20,966 nt of DNA from assembly GCA_946481095.1 (NCBI GenBank), contig CAMLML010000080.1:1-20966 (forward strand), written 5' to 3'. Position numbers and translations under genes: made by a program. This document shows positions 1-8,577 of the stretch, in pieces (the first letter of the stretch is position 1; each line of letters starts with the position of its first letter). Below the pieces are notes generated by a model. The model searched no databases. It saw only the letters and a list, made by a program, of their open reading frames with translations, and had not been told where the DNA came from. Origin of the DNA: an uncultured Cellvibrio sp. GTDB lineage: Bacteria; Pseudomonadota; Gammaproteobacteria; Pseudomonadales; Cellvibrionaceae.

Positions 1-2
1 CT

Positions 3-1385
3 GAGGGCTTGGCTAATATCGACTCACTCATGGTGACCGGGAATAATCCACAGCCAGTGGCATGCAGCGGCCAGACCTCATCAAGCAGCTCACTGAGCAG
101 TTTTATCAGCTCTAGCAGCACAAGTTCCATTACCGTGGGAAATGACGGCAATTATTACGTCGCCCCTACTGGTGATGACACTAACCCCGGCACCATCGCC
201 CGGCCTTTCGCCAGCCTGCAAAAAGCGATTGATGTCGCAGGGCCAGGCCAGTTGGTTTATATCCGTGGCGGCGTGTACCGCATCACCAACCCAGCAATCC
301 CCGCCGCCGGCGTTAACTTTTGGAAGAGCGGTACCTCGGACAATAACCGCATCAGATACTTTGCTTTCCCAGGCGAACGCCCGGTACTGGATTTCACCAA
401 CCTGCGCCTTCGCCCCGACCCGAACTACACCTATGGCGTGAACGTAACGGGCTCGTATCTCCATCTCAAAGGCCTGGAAATTCGCAATGTGCCGATGAAT
501 ACCCGCTCAAATACCGGCTTGCGGGTTGCGGGCGATGCGTATCGCAATATCTTTGAATCGCTCGATATCCATCACATCGCCGGTACCGGCATGTTTATCC
601 ACACCACCCGTGGCGGACACCTGATTCTCAATTCCGATTCGCACGATAACTACGACCCCCGTTCACATCAGGGCGATGGTCAAAACGGCGATGGCTTTGG
701 CGTTCACTACCAGAAGAGCGGTGAGGTAACGGTCTTCCGTGGCTGCCGCGCCTGGTGGAACTCGGATGACGGTTGGGACTTTATTTCCCAGGAAGTGCCG
801 GTAGTGGTCGAGCACAGTTGGTCGATGGGCAATGGTTATATCAACTCAGGCACGGCACGTGCGCCCGATGGTAACGGCGCCGGGTTCAAGATTGGCAGCA
901 GCAAGACCGGCATTCGTCACGTCATTCGCCACAACCTCGCGTGGGGTAACCGCAACCAAGGGTTCTACGCTAATCACTCGTCTGGCGGTAATGACTGGTT
1001 CAACAACACCTCGTATAACAACGGGGTGCAGTATGACATGTTGGCCAGTTCATGGGATGCGAACGACAATCGCACTGATGGCGTAATACTTACCGGCAAC
1101 CGCGCACACCGGATGGTAAACAATATTGGGTACCCGAACCGCAATCGGAACATGCAGGGCGTTGATTCCAGATTTAACACCTGGGATCTGGGAATCACAC
1201 CGGGCGCCAGTGATTTCATGAGCCTTGCTGATACCGGGTTTATGGGGCCGCGTGGCGCGAACGGCAGCCTGCCGATGCTGGACTTTATGAAACTGCGCGC
1301 TGGCAGCCAGTTGATCGACAGAGGAGTTGGTGTCGGCCTGCCTTATGCCGGTTCTGCCCCGGACTTAGGAGCTTACGAACGATAA
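3..1385 (+). CDS. PL9-type pectate lyase, 5'-truncated, with Ser-rich linker
   Basis: This is a secreted-type polysaccharide lyase with a right-handed parallel beta-helix, expected to cleave polygalacturonate or a related uronan by Ca2+-dependent beta-elimination. The frame is open to the window edge, so the true start (with signal peptide and probably a binding module) is missing. The TTG at 9 is only the first possible in-window start, and residues below are numbered from it. Residues 1-20 look like the end of an upstream domain (a Cys at 19). A poly-Ser linker spans about 24-40. The catalytic domain starts at about 49 with the YYVAPTGDD motif usual for this class. The NSDDGWDF motif gives D253, D254 and D257, and with D228 matches the calcium-ligand spacing I recall for Pel9A (D209, D233, D234, D237). 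K294 in GAGFKIG fits the catalytic lysine. The domain ends in the typical DLGAYE. Family assignment is firm; exact substrate is inferred. Confidence 0.85.
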   Translation, partial: EGLANIDSLMVTGNNPQPVACSGQTSSSSSLSSFISSSSTSSITVGNDGNYYVAPTGDDTNPGTIARPFASLQKAIDVAGPGQLVYIRGGVYRITNPAIPAAGVNFWKSGTSDNNRIRYFAFPGERPVLDFTNLRLRPDPNYTYGVNVTGSYLHLKGLEIRNVPMNTRSNTGLRVAGDAYRNIFESLDIHHIAGTGMFIHTTRGGHLILNSDSHDNYDPRSHQGDGQNGDGFGVHYQKSGEVTVFRGCRAWWNSDDGWDFISQEVPVVVEHSWSMGNGYINSGTARAPDGNGAGFKIGSSKTGIRHVIRHNLAWGNRNQGFYANHSSGGNDWFNNTSYNNGVQYDMLASSWDANDNRTDGVILTGNRAHRMVNNIGYPNRNRNMQGVDSRFNTWDLGITPGASDFMSLADTGFMGPRGANGSLPMLDFMKLRAGSQLIDRGVGVGLPYAGSAPDLGAYER

Positions 1386-1397
1386 CCATGCGTAAAG

Positions 1398-1430
1398 TGC
1401 AAGCTGTCCCTTTTTTTGGAGCAGCTTGCA
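1398..1430. repeat. perfect 9-bp inverted repeat after the PL9 gene
   Basis: TGCAAGCTG (1398-1406) and CAGCTTGCA (1422-1430) form a 9-bp stem around a 15-nt loop that contains seven T residues. It lies 12 bases after the PL9 stop. It could be a transcription attenuator or mRNA-stabilising hairpin. It is not a textbook terminator, because the T run is in the loop and not after the stem. Confidence 0.45.
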
Positions 1431-1465
1431 AATACTGCTTCTAGAAACAGATAACGTTGTTCCTA

Positions 1466-2863
1466 ATGAAAACACCGATACACCTGAACGCCAAAATGAT
1501 GCGGCAGTGCGCCCGCGCGCCTATCCGAGCCGTGTCATACATCACGCTGGTGCTATTTGCCACCAATGCTTTCACCCAACTTTCTCCAGCCACGCCAAAG
1601 GCAATGGCCGTCCGACAGATTCCCTTGGTGGACGAGACCTTTGCGAGTAGCTCTATCAATGTCGTCGCCGGCAGTCGACAAACGCTTTTTACCGACGGCA
1701 CTCACCAATACGCTGGTTTTTACAATGCCGAAGGTAAATTGGTATTGGCCAAGCGGCGATTGGCAGATGATCACTGGGACATCCAACTCACCACATTCGG
1801 CACAATGCCAGAAGATGCACATAACACCATTAGCCTTGTGGTCGATGGACAAGGTTATTTGCACCTAGCGTGGGGCCATCACAATAGTCCACTGCATTAC
1901 AGTCGGAGCCTTGAACCAGGCGGTCTGGCCATGGGAAAGCCGCGCGTGATGGTGGGCACCGCCGAAAGCAGCGTCACCTATCCGCAGTTTTTCCGCCAGG
2001 CGAATGGAGATTTGTTGTTTCTCTATCGTGATGGCGGTTCCGGCAACGGACGGCTGGTGTTAAACCATTACGATGCCGAGCGACGCAAATGGTCCCGGCG
2101 CCAGAACAACCTGATCGATGGCGAGCAGCAACGCAGCGCTTATTGGGATATGAGTATGGATGGCAATGGCCATCTGCACTTGGCATGGAATTGGCGCGAG
2201 ACGCCGGACGTTGCCACCAATCATGGGCTGCTCTACGCCCATTCCGATGATGGAGGGCAGACCTGGGCACGAACAGACGGTAGCCGTTACTCCTTACCTA
2301 TCACCCAGGCAAATGCCGAAGTTGCCGCCGCAATTCCGCAACGCAGGAATCTCATGAACCCGCCGTTCATTGCAACGGATCAACACGGGAAGCCGATGAT
2401 TGTTTCCTATTGGTCGCCCAAAAAGGGCGCCCGGCCCCGTTTCAATCTTGCCTATCGGGACGGCGATAAATGGCACACGCTGGCGGGGCCAAAGGCAGGC
2501 ATAGATTTCACCCTTGAAGGTCACGGCACTAAACGACCGCCGATATCACGCGCCGTCGTACTGTCGGAGCAGGGTAAAAACCGCGCAAGTGTACATTTGA
2601 TCTACCGTGATGACAGCCAAGGAGGACGCGTGGTGGCTGCATCTTTGGAGAATTTACACACGTCGGAATGGCAATTCCGCTACTTGACGGAAACGGATGT
2701 GGGCGGCTGGGAGCCCTCCGTGGACCCGGAACAGTGGCGACGAACGCAGCAAGCACATCTTTTATTACAAGCAGTGCAACAGTTGGACGGCAATGATGCT
2801 GGCGGGAAAGGCGCCAGACCAACAGCCCTGTCTGTTCTGGTGTGGAACCCTGCGGAGAAGTGA
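1466..2863 (+). CDS. exported BNR_4 seven-bladed beta-propeller, PL24/PL25/PL42-like lyase candidate
   Basis: Predicted periplasmic or secreted beta-propeller of the BNR_4 type, the fold of ulvan lyases PL24 and PL25 and of rhamnose-glucuronate lyase PL42. I chose the ATG at 1466 over the in-frame TTG at 1457; neither has a strong ribosome-binding site. An Arg-rich n-region and a hydrophobic stretch (about residues 22-37) look like a signal peptide. Numbered from 1466, H119 and H139 (in AWGHHNSPLHY) are 20 residues apart, and Y172 (VTYPQFF) and R188 (FLYRDGGSGNG) are 16 apart. These are the spacings I recall for the catalytic residues of the PL25 enzyme PLSV_3936 (H123/H143, Y188/R204). Blade motifs such as HSDDGGQTW also appear. 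The likely reaction is beta-elimination at a uronic acid. The substrate is not visible from sequence; ulvan, a rhamnosyl-glucuronate side chain or a pectic chain are options. The next gene starts with a paralogous domain. Confidence 0.75.
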   Translation: MKTPIHLNAKMMRQCARAPIRAVSYITLVLFATNAFTQLSPATPKAMAVRQIPLVDETFASSSINVVAGSRQTLFTDGTHQYAGFYNAEGKLVLAKRRLADDHWDIQLTTFGTMPEDAHNTISLVVDGQGYLHLAWGHHNSPLHYSRSLEPGGLAMGKPRVMVGTAESSVTYPQFFRQANGDLLFLYRDGGSGNGRLVLNHYDAERRKWSRRQNNLIDGEQQRSAYWDMSMDGNGHLHLAWNWRETPDVATNHGLLYAHSDDGGQTWARTDGSRYSLPITQANAEVAAAIPQRRNLMNPPFIATDQHGKPMIVSYWSPKKGARPRFNLAYRDGDKWHTLAGPKAGIDFTLEGHGTKRPPISRAVVLSEQGKNRASVHLIYRDDSQGGRVVAASLENLHTSEWQFRYLTETDVGGWEPSVDPEQWRRTQQAHLLLQAVQQLDGNDAGGKGARPTALSVLVWNPAEK

Positions 2864-2936
2864 AGTTCACGCAGCAGAAATGAAATCTTGGGAAACTGCC
2901 ATAAAAAGAATCATTAATTGATAGCGAGCAAATGCA

Positions 2937-5900
2937 ATGTTGAGAGTAGTTATCTTAGGATGCGGCCTGCTTCTGGCAGGTTGCCTGGCGCTGACGCGCG
3001 GTGATCTTGCACTGAGTCCACAAGAAATAGGGGCACGTCAAATCCCGGTGACCCAGGAACAATTTAACCGTGACACAACCCCAGCTTTGGGCCGACGGTA
3101 TGCGTTGTATACCGACAGCGTCCACCAACATGCGATTTATTTTGATGATGATGGCCACCTTGTTGCTGCTAAACGGCGCCTGGGTGAGGACACATGGAAA
3201 AGCCAGCGAAATTCGATTCGCACCGCGCCTGCGGAGATTGATATGCTGGCGCTGACCGTGGACGGTGATGGCCGACTGCACGTGGTCTGGAACACTCGCG
3301 ACGCCACCTTGCAGTATGCGATCAGCAGTGAGTCCGGCTCGCTAGAACTCAATCAAGGGCGCGGCATGACTGCGACAGAGCAGCACATCACCGCCCCCCA
3401 TCTGCTCCGTCAACTCAACGGGGACTTGCTGTTTATTTATGAGGATAGCGACAACCGCCTGACCGTCGATCACTACCACACCAATGATCGCGTCTGGTCG
3501 CGGCGCCATACCGGACTGATTACGCCGGCGCAGGGCGATCTTGAGTGGGACATCTATCAACAGAAAAATGGTGCCCTGCACCTGGCCTGGCGACACACGG
3601 GTGGCACGGAAGCCGGAAGCCGTCTGTTTTACGCCCGTTCTGACGACGACGGTATTCACTGGCGACGCAGCGGCGGTGAGGCTTATACATCGCCACTGCA
3701 CTCAAATATGGCGGAAGTCGCCTGGACGTTGGCGGAACACAGCAGCTTCTCTGGACCACTGCAAATTGTCGCCGACCCTAATGGGGTGCCCTACATTGGT
3801 ATGTATCGATCGGCAGAGCCAGAAACCAGCCAGCTTTTCAGCGTGGCTTATCTGAACGAACAGACTTGGAAAGTATTTTCGGGGCCGCACAATCTTCCCG
3901 ATGCCCAACAGGCGACGCTCCGCCTGTTGGCTGAATCCAAAGATGGCAAGACGAAGGTGCATCTGCTGTACCCGGACCCCTCGGCATCACAACGCGTCGC
4001 CGTGGCGTCCACCGAAAACTTTTCTGAACCGCACTGGGATATTCGTTACCTGACCGACGAGGGCATCACGGGGTGGGTGCCAGAGGTGGATGTCCCCCTG
4101 TGGCAGCGAATGCGGCAAGCACAGGTTTTAATCACACGAGCTGATCGGCCCGGCCTGGATGTACTTATCTGGAGCCCCGACTGGGAACACCATCTACGCC
4201 AGTATGCGGCTGGTGATATCAGCAAAACCTCAACACGCAAGATAGCTACTGACAAGGATTTACTGGCGCCCGACACTATTCTGGATTACGCCGAGCGGGT
4301 GGCGCAGTGGCAATGGGCCAATATGCCGGACCCCAAAGGTTGGCATTTTGAGCCCCGCGCCTGGGGTGTTTGCCCCTTGTACATCGGCACGCTGGATATC
4401 GCCCCCTATCTGGAAGACGGCGGTTTCGATGGTAATTCGTTCCACAGGATGATGCGGGAGCACGCCGAGCGCCTCAATTACAGCTTGCGAGATGAAGCTC
4501 CTTATGACGCAGATGATTATTGTGTTACCCAAGCCTATCTGCGTCTCCACAAAAAGCATCAGGCCTCAAAGATGATCGCGGAGTCCAAAGTGCTTTTTGA
4601 CAAGATTCTGGCTGATCCATCGACGCATAGCCTTGACTGGGGAAATCCCCACAGCCGGGACCGCTGGAGTTGGAGCGACGCGCTTTATATGGGACCCATG
4701 TCCTGGCTGATGATGTGGGAAGCCACCGGCAACGATAAGTATCTGGAATTTATGAATCAGGAATGGTGGGCCACCACCGAACGGCTCTATAGCCCGCACA
4801 TTGGCCTCTTTTTCCGCGACGAGTCCTACCTGGATATCCGCGAAAAGAACGGCAAGACCATTCACTGGGCACGCGGAACCTCCTGGTCTTTTGCAGGGCT
4901 TGCGCAGGTCATTGAACGTTTTCCCAAAACACATCCGGATTACCCTCGGTATATCGAGCAATATCGGCAAATGGCGGCAGCGTTTATTGCCGCACAGCAA
5001 GACGATGGCCTGTGGCGCCCCGGTTTATTAGACCCCGGCACCCACAATGCGCGGGAAACCAGTGGTACTTCGTTTATCGCGTTCGGTTTGGCCAAGGGAA
5101 TAAATTTAGGCGTACTCGAAGAACAACCTTATCTTGATGCGGTACAGAAAGCCTGGCGGGCGTTGACCGCCAGTGTGGGCGAAAACGGCAAATTGAGAAA
5201 CGTCCAACCTGTTGGCGCTGGCCCGCACGGGTTCGATCCAGACAATGCGGAGGCTTTCGCTTCCGGTGCATTTTTGCAATTGGCCGCCGAGCTGTACTAC
5301 ATGCAGGCCGGCTTAGGCGAGAAGGCCTTTCGCCTTGAGAACCCCGACCATGAATTAAGTCCGCACACCGGAATGACACGCGAGCACTGGCAGGATGCTG
5401 CCCGCTATTTGCTCGAAGGTGCGTTTCAATACGTGGACAACAAAGAAGATTCCCTGCTGTTTCCCAAGCAGCCCGGCAAGAGTTACCCGCGCGATGGAGT
5501 ACACAACCCCACCAGTCGCCTGGAAGAATTGGCGCGCACACTGCTGACCGCCGCACCGCTTTTGCGGGAGCAACCGGATCTGGAGATCAACGGTATTCGC
5601 CTGGCGAATTACTACCAACACCATCTTGCCAGGTTGGTCGATCCCGACAGCGAAGCGTTTATCCCGCCGCAGCCAAAAGGCAAAGGTCCGTCGCAAAATC
5701 TGGTGGAGTTTGGGGCACTGGCGATGAGCTTTTTTGTAGCCCCCGAGGTGCTTTGGGACCCATTAAGTCAGCGTGATCGGGATTCACTCGCCAAGACCAT
5801 GCTGAGTTATGGAGAAGGGCCGACTGTCCCCTCCAATTGGAAATTTTTTAATATCTTCGTACTGAGTTTTCTCGACAGCAGAGGCTACGACGTCGACCGC

Positions 5901-7259
5901 TCAATACTGAAAGATTACCTGAACAAATCCCTCTCCGATTACCGCGGCGAAGGCTGGTACAACGACAACCCCGCCTACGATTACTACAGCATGTGGGGTT
6001 ACCAATTTTACGGCATGCTCTGGTCCGAATTTTATGGCAAGCGTGTCTACCCGGACATCGCCCAGCGTTTTACTGATCACTTCGGCGAGATGGCCGACAG
6101 CTATCCCTATTTGTTTAGCAAGGACGGGGAGATGATCATGTGGGGCCGCAGTATTGCGTACCGTTTTGGGTCAGTTGCGCCGCTGGCACTGCTCGACTAC
6201 ACAAATCGGGCCGATATTAATGCCGGCTGGATGCGACGAATTGCCTCCGGCACATTGCTTCAATTCCTCAAACATCCCGACTTTTTGAAAGACGGTGTGC
6301 CCACCTTGGGTTTTTACGGCCCCTTTGAACCCGCCGTACAAACCTACAGCACCAGAGGCAGTGTTTATTGGTCAGGCAAGGCATTCTTTGCACTGCTGTT
6401 GCCGAAAGAAAGCCCCTTCTGGTCCGCCGTCGAAAATGAAGGCCCATGGGGAAATCGCTACACCCAGGATGCGGTGTACAACCGCTTCCATAAAGACTCG
6501 GATATTTTAATCACCAACTATCCCGCCATCGGTGGTTCAGAAATCAGAGCCTGGTGCCACGTTAAAGTTGTCGATAACTGGGAAGCCTTTCGCGGAAGCG
6601 AAAACTACAACAGGCTTTCATACCACTCGGAATTCCCCTGGCAGCAAGATGGCGCCAACGGCGCCGTGGCGATGAATTATGTCGTCAAGAATGCAGCCTC
6701 AGAATGGGAGGCGTTTCGATTATTTACTTTTAAAAATTATAAGAACGGCATTTACTACCGTGACGCGGTACTCGAAACCGATAGCCGGATTAAATTTCAG
6801 CTGGCAGAAATACCGCTAACGAATGGCATTCTTCGCGTTGACCGAAATATCAGCCCGATTCAAACCGAGTTTCGCTTGGGTCATTACGCTTTGCCAGATC
6901 TCGGCCAAGGTATTGTGCACAACGCCAGCGTGGTCAACGGCAGAGAAGTACACACCATCGACAATGGCATTCATCAATTAGCCGTGATTCCTTTGAAGGG
7001 CTGGAATTCAATAGAAACGTTACAAGTCCACGCGATGCATCCTCAGAGCGATTCAAGTGCTGTCATCAATGTAAGCGCTGAAGAAAAAGCGGTAGCGCAC
7101 GGGACCCATATCACTTTAATGTTATGGAAGCGGTCCGGCGAAGGCTGGAGCGAGGACGAGCTGAATCCTGTAGAAGCAATCAACTTTACCGGCAGCTCCA
7201 AAAACTCGAATGTTGAAATCAAACTTCGCAACGGCAAAGAGTTGGTATTCAATTTTTAA
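2937..7259 (+). CDS. three-domain lipoprotein: BNR_4 propeller + GH105 unsaturated uronyl hydrolase + DUF2264
   Basis: A 1440-residue outer-membrane lipoprotein candidate. Residues 1-16 end in the lipobox LLAGC (C16), followed by Leu-Ala and not Asp, so inner-membrane retention is unlikely. Residues about 25-420 are a BNR_4 beta-propeller paralogous to the preceding gene; it shares RQIP near the start and AKRRL and WSRR later. Its four expected catalytic positions are I101, R121, A153 and E169, so it is probably non-catalytic. Residues about 445-795 are a GH105/GH88-type (alpha/alpha)6 domain, which removes 4,5-unsaturated uronyl ends left by lyases. D526 and D581 (WSWSDALYMGP) have the 55-residue spacing I recall for D88/D143 of YteR, and WARGTSWSFAGL is the family signature. 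Residues about 805-1200 match DUF2264 (motifs GWYNDNPAYDYY and WGRSIAYRFG), and the remainder is probably a beta-sandwich tail. I recall DUF2264-type proteins being placed in a beta-glucuronidase family (GH154), but this is from memory. It starts 73 bp after the stand-alone propeller gene and probably shares its transcript. Confidence 0.85.
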   Translation: MLRVVILGCGLLLAGCLALTRGDLALSPQEIGARQIPVTQEQFNRDTTPALGRRYALYTDSVHQHAIYFDDDGHLVAAKRRLGEDTWKSQRNSIRTAPAEIDMLALTVDGDGRLHVVWNTRDATLQYAISSESGSLELNQGRGMTATEQHITAPHLLRQLNGDLLFIYEDSDNRLTVDHYHTNDRVWSRRHTGLITPAQGDLEWDIYQQKNGALHLAWRHTGGTEAGSRLFYARSDDDGIHWRRSGGEAYTSPLHSNMAEVAWTLAEHSSFSGPLQIVADPNGVPYIGMYRSAEPETSQLFSVAYLNEQTWKVFSGPHNLPDAQQATLRLLAESKDGKTKVHLLYPDPSASQRVAVASTENFSEPHWDIRYLTDEGITGWVPEVDVPLWQRMRQAQVLITRADRPGLDVLIWSPDWEHHLRQYAAGDISKTSTRKIATDKDLLAPDTILDYAERVAQWQWANMPDPKGWHFEPRAWGVCPLYIGTLDIAPYLEDGGFDGNSFHRMMREHAERLNYSLRDEAPYDADDYCVTQAYLRLHKKHQASKMIAESKVLFDKILADPSTHSLDWGNPHSRDRWSWSDALYMGPMSWLMMWEATGNDKYLEFMNQEWWATTERLYSPHIGLFFRDESYLDIREKNGKTIHWARGTSWSFAGLAQVIERFPKTHPDYPRYIEQYRQMAAAFIAAQQDDGLWRPGLLDPGTHNARETSGTSFIAFGLAKGINLGVLEEQPYLDAVQKAWRALTASVGENGKLRNVQPVGAGPHGFDPDNAEAFASGAFLQLAAELYYMQAGLGEKAFRLENPDHELSPHTGMTREHWQDAARYLLEGAFQYVDNKEDSLLFPKQPGKSYPRDGVHNPTSRLEELARTLLTAAPLLREQPDLEINGIRLANYYQHHLARLVDPDSEAFIPPQPKGKGPSQNLVEFGALAMSFFVAPEVLWDPLSQRDRDSLAKTMLSYGEGPTVPSNWKFFNIFVLSFLDSRGYDVDRSILKDYLNKSLSDYRGEGWYNDNPAYDYYSMWGYQFYGMLWSEFYGKRVYPDIAQRFTDHFGEMADSYPYLFSKDGEMIMWGRSIAYRFGSVAPLALLDYTNRADINAGWMRRIASGTLLQFLKHPDFLKDGVPTLGFYGPFEPAVQTYSTRGSVYWSGKAFFALLLPKESPFWSAVENEGPWGNRYTQDAVYNRFHKDSDILITNYPAIGGSEIRAWCHVKVVDNWEAFRGSENYNRLSYHSEFPWQQDGANGAVAMNYVVKNAASEWEAFRLFTFKNYKNGIYYRDAVLETDSRIKFQLAEIPLTNGILRVDRNISPIQTEFRLGHYALPDLGQGIVHNASVVNGREVHTIDNGIHQLAVIPLKGWNSIETLQVHAMHPQSDSSAVINVSAEEKAVAHGTHITLMLWKRSGEGWSEDELNPVEAINFTGSSKNSNVEIKLRNGKELVFNF

Positions 7260-7300
7260 GAGGACTGCGGAATTATCACTGTAAAACGATGAGATATCTT

Positions 7301-7528
7301 ATGAAAAAAATTTTCATTTTTCTTTTAGCTTATCGCTTTTGCACGAGTGCATTGGCAGCCGATGTCGGCGGCAATCTCTTCGCTACCTTTCGTGACAAGA
7401 GTCTCCGACGGAGCAGATTTATTTTATGATCGGAGTGAAAACGGTCGCGACTGGAAAGCGCTTAACAAAAAAATCCTGTTTTGGTGAGCGAGTTAGGGGA
7501 AAAAGGTGTGGCGTTGCCTTTACGATAA
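7301..7528 (+). pseudogene. frameshifted N-terminal remnant of a GH43-like secreted glycosidase
   Basis: Three successive pieces read like one protein interrupted by frameshifts. An ATG at 7301 opens a 42-codon frame with a signal peptide (MKKIFIFLLAY...ALAAD) and GGNLFATFRDK, which stops at 7429. From about 7401 the next frame reads VSDGADLFYDRSENGRDW and ALNKK, to about 7475. From 7484 the first frame resumes with VSELGEKGV and ends in a stop at 7526. The order LF(A)xF, then SxNGRDWxALN, then VSELGEKGV is the N-terminus of GH43-like arabinosidase/xylosidase proteins, which normally continue GVRDP. Everything after that, including most of the catalytic propeller, is gone. It follows the lyase genes on the same strand, so it was probably the next enzyme of the cluster. 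A short secreted peptide from 7301-7429 could still be made. Confidence 0.6.
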
Positions 7529-7765
7529 CCTGGAAAACAATACACCAGGTCAGTTGTTCGCCGCGTCGTCGCTATGATGGGCGTAAAAATAAATTGGATG
7601 ATAAAAATCCAGTAGATAAAAGCGTTGAAGCGAGGAAGCAATATTTAAAATCCAAAGGCGAATAACTGCCATAAAAGTTGATCGGCGGCGCATAAATATG
7701 CATTGATTTCTGGCGCAGTTTGGTGAAACATAACCTACGGATATAGGATATATATTAGGTGATTT
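7529..7765 (+). other. gene-poor junction between the lyase cluster and the accessory genes
   Basis: I recognise no intact gene here. The frame ending at 7665 has a charged stretch (KLDDKNPVDKS and ARKQYLKSKGE) that could be the tail of a broken protein, but I cannot name a family. Composition shifts from GC-rich to AT-rich across this stretch, which fits a recombination junction. The last 50 bases hold the candidate promoter and ribosome-binding site of the toxin gene. Confidence 0.4.
7720..7762 (+). promoter_or_regulatory. candidate promoter and RBS of the AHH nuclease gene
   Basis: TTGGTG (7720-7725) and TATAGG (7742-7747) are separated by 16 bases, and TATATT (7751-7756) is an alternative -10. 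AGGTGA (7757-7762) is a close-spaced ribosome-binding site before the ATG at 7766. This is a consensus resemblance only. Confidence 0.3.
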
Positions 7766-8572
7766 ATGCAGATCGGAGAAACCATTGCAATGATTGTTGC
7801 AATGCAGGATGAAGGTAAGTGTGTTATCTGTGGCCAGCAACACGATGAACCCAAAAAAGAAGAAATTAAGGAGACCGCACCGGGCGATAGTGGATGGAAA
7901 CGCAAAACAATGACGGGCATCTTTGAAAAAATTCCGAAGAAAACCGCCGTTTATCCCGGCTCCAAATTCCCACCCAGCTATACCTATCAAGGGCATCATT
8001 GTGTTGCACTATCTGCAATGGTCAAGAATGCTAATACATCTTCACCAACGGATAAGCGTATCCGACTTAATCACTTTCTGAAAAAAATTGGTTTCTTTCC
8101 TAACAGGGATAAAAACTGTATTGGCTTACCAGCAAGGAAAGGGAATGGTGCCTATTCTGAGTTTTGGGATTCTATTGACCAAGGCGCCCCTTTACAGATG
8201 CATGGCCCTGGCCATGATGAAGATTATTTCGATGAGGTTGATGCATTAATCAGACGCTTGGTAACCTTGATTACTAACCCTGATGATTGTAAGGAGATTG
8301 AGAAAAGTGAATGGGAAGACAAGCTCAAACAAGGAATCGAAAGTTTGGAAAATTATGCATTTAATAAACTCTCCAAAAACGAATCCAAGTGGTGCCTTCA
8401 CAGAGAGGAACAACGTAGAGCCATTCAAATTTATCAGGGCGCTACCGATAGAAGTTTTGAAGTTCCTGGACCCGGCAAATCAGTCTTATCCTATAAAGGA
8501 AAAGGCCATACATCTACAACAATAACCTTTCCAAACCCCGGTTTGGATGAAGGGCCATTTAGAGGAACTTAG
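7766..8572 (+). CDS. AHH-type HNH/Endo VII-like nuclease toxin
   Basis: A 268-residue protein whose centre matches the AHH nuclease group of the HNH/Endonuclease VII superfamily, common as the toxic tip of polymorphic toxins. The metal-binding core starts at QGHHCVAL (about 74-81). It is followed by LNHFLKKIGFFPN and by NCIGLPARKG, where the family has an Asn-rich loop. HGPGHDEDYFDEV then supplies further His residues. Near the N-terminus C19, C22 and H26 (CVICGQQH) could form a small zinc site. DNA or RNA cleavage is inferred. It has no signal peptide, PAAR, VgrG or Rhs repeats, so it is either a cargo effector delivered by a separate machine or a detached toxin module. Two Imm11-like genes follow directly, the usual toxin-immunity layout. 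The remaining C-terminal half (about 150-268) I cannot assign. Confidence 0.75.
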   Translation: MQIGETIAMIVAMQDEGKCVICGQQHDEPKKEEIKETAPGDSGWKRKTMTGIFEKIPKKTAVYPGSKFPPSYTYQGHHCVALSAMVKNANTSSPTDKRIRLNHFLKKIGFFPNRDKNCIGLPARKGNGAYSEFWDSIDQGAPLQMHGPGHDEDYFDEVDALIRRLVTLITNPDDCKEIEKSEWEDKLKQGIESLENYAFNKLSKNESKWCLHREEQRRAIQIYQGATDRSFEVPGPGKSVLSYKGKGHTSTTITFPNPGLDEGPFRGT

Positions 8573-8577
8573 GCCAA

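Noticed and set aside
1457..1465. TTG start for the BNR_4 protein
   Set aside because: It adds only three residues before an ATG and has no ribosome-binding site.
4566..5556. Long antisense frames (144 and 160 codons, - strand) inside the three-domain lipoprotein gene
   Set aside because: They lie opposite a well-supported GH105 coding region with clear family motifs; high GC and codon bias explain the open antisense frames.
7426..7665. 79-codon + strand frame whose ATG overlaps the stop of the short secreted-peptide frame
   Set aside because: The first two thirds are the out-of-frame reading of the GH43-like remnant, Arg/Lys/Cys-rich with no recognisable domain and no good ribosome-binding site. 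Only the last 25 codons look protein-like, and I could not assign them.
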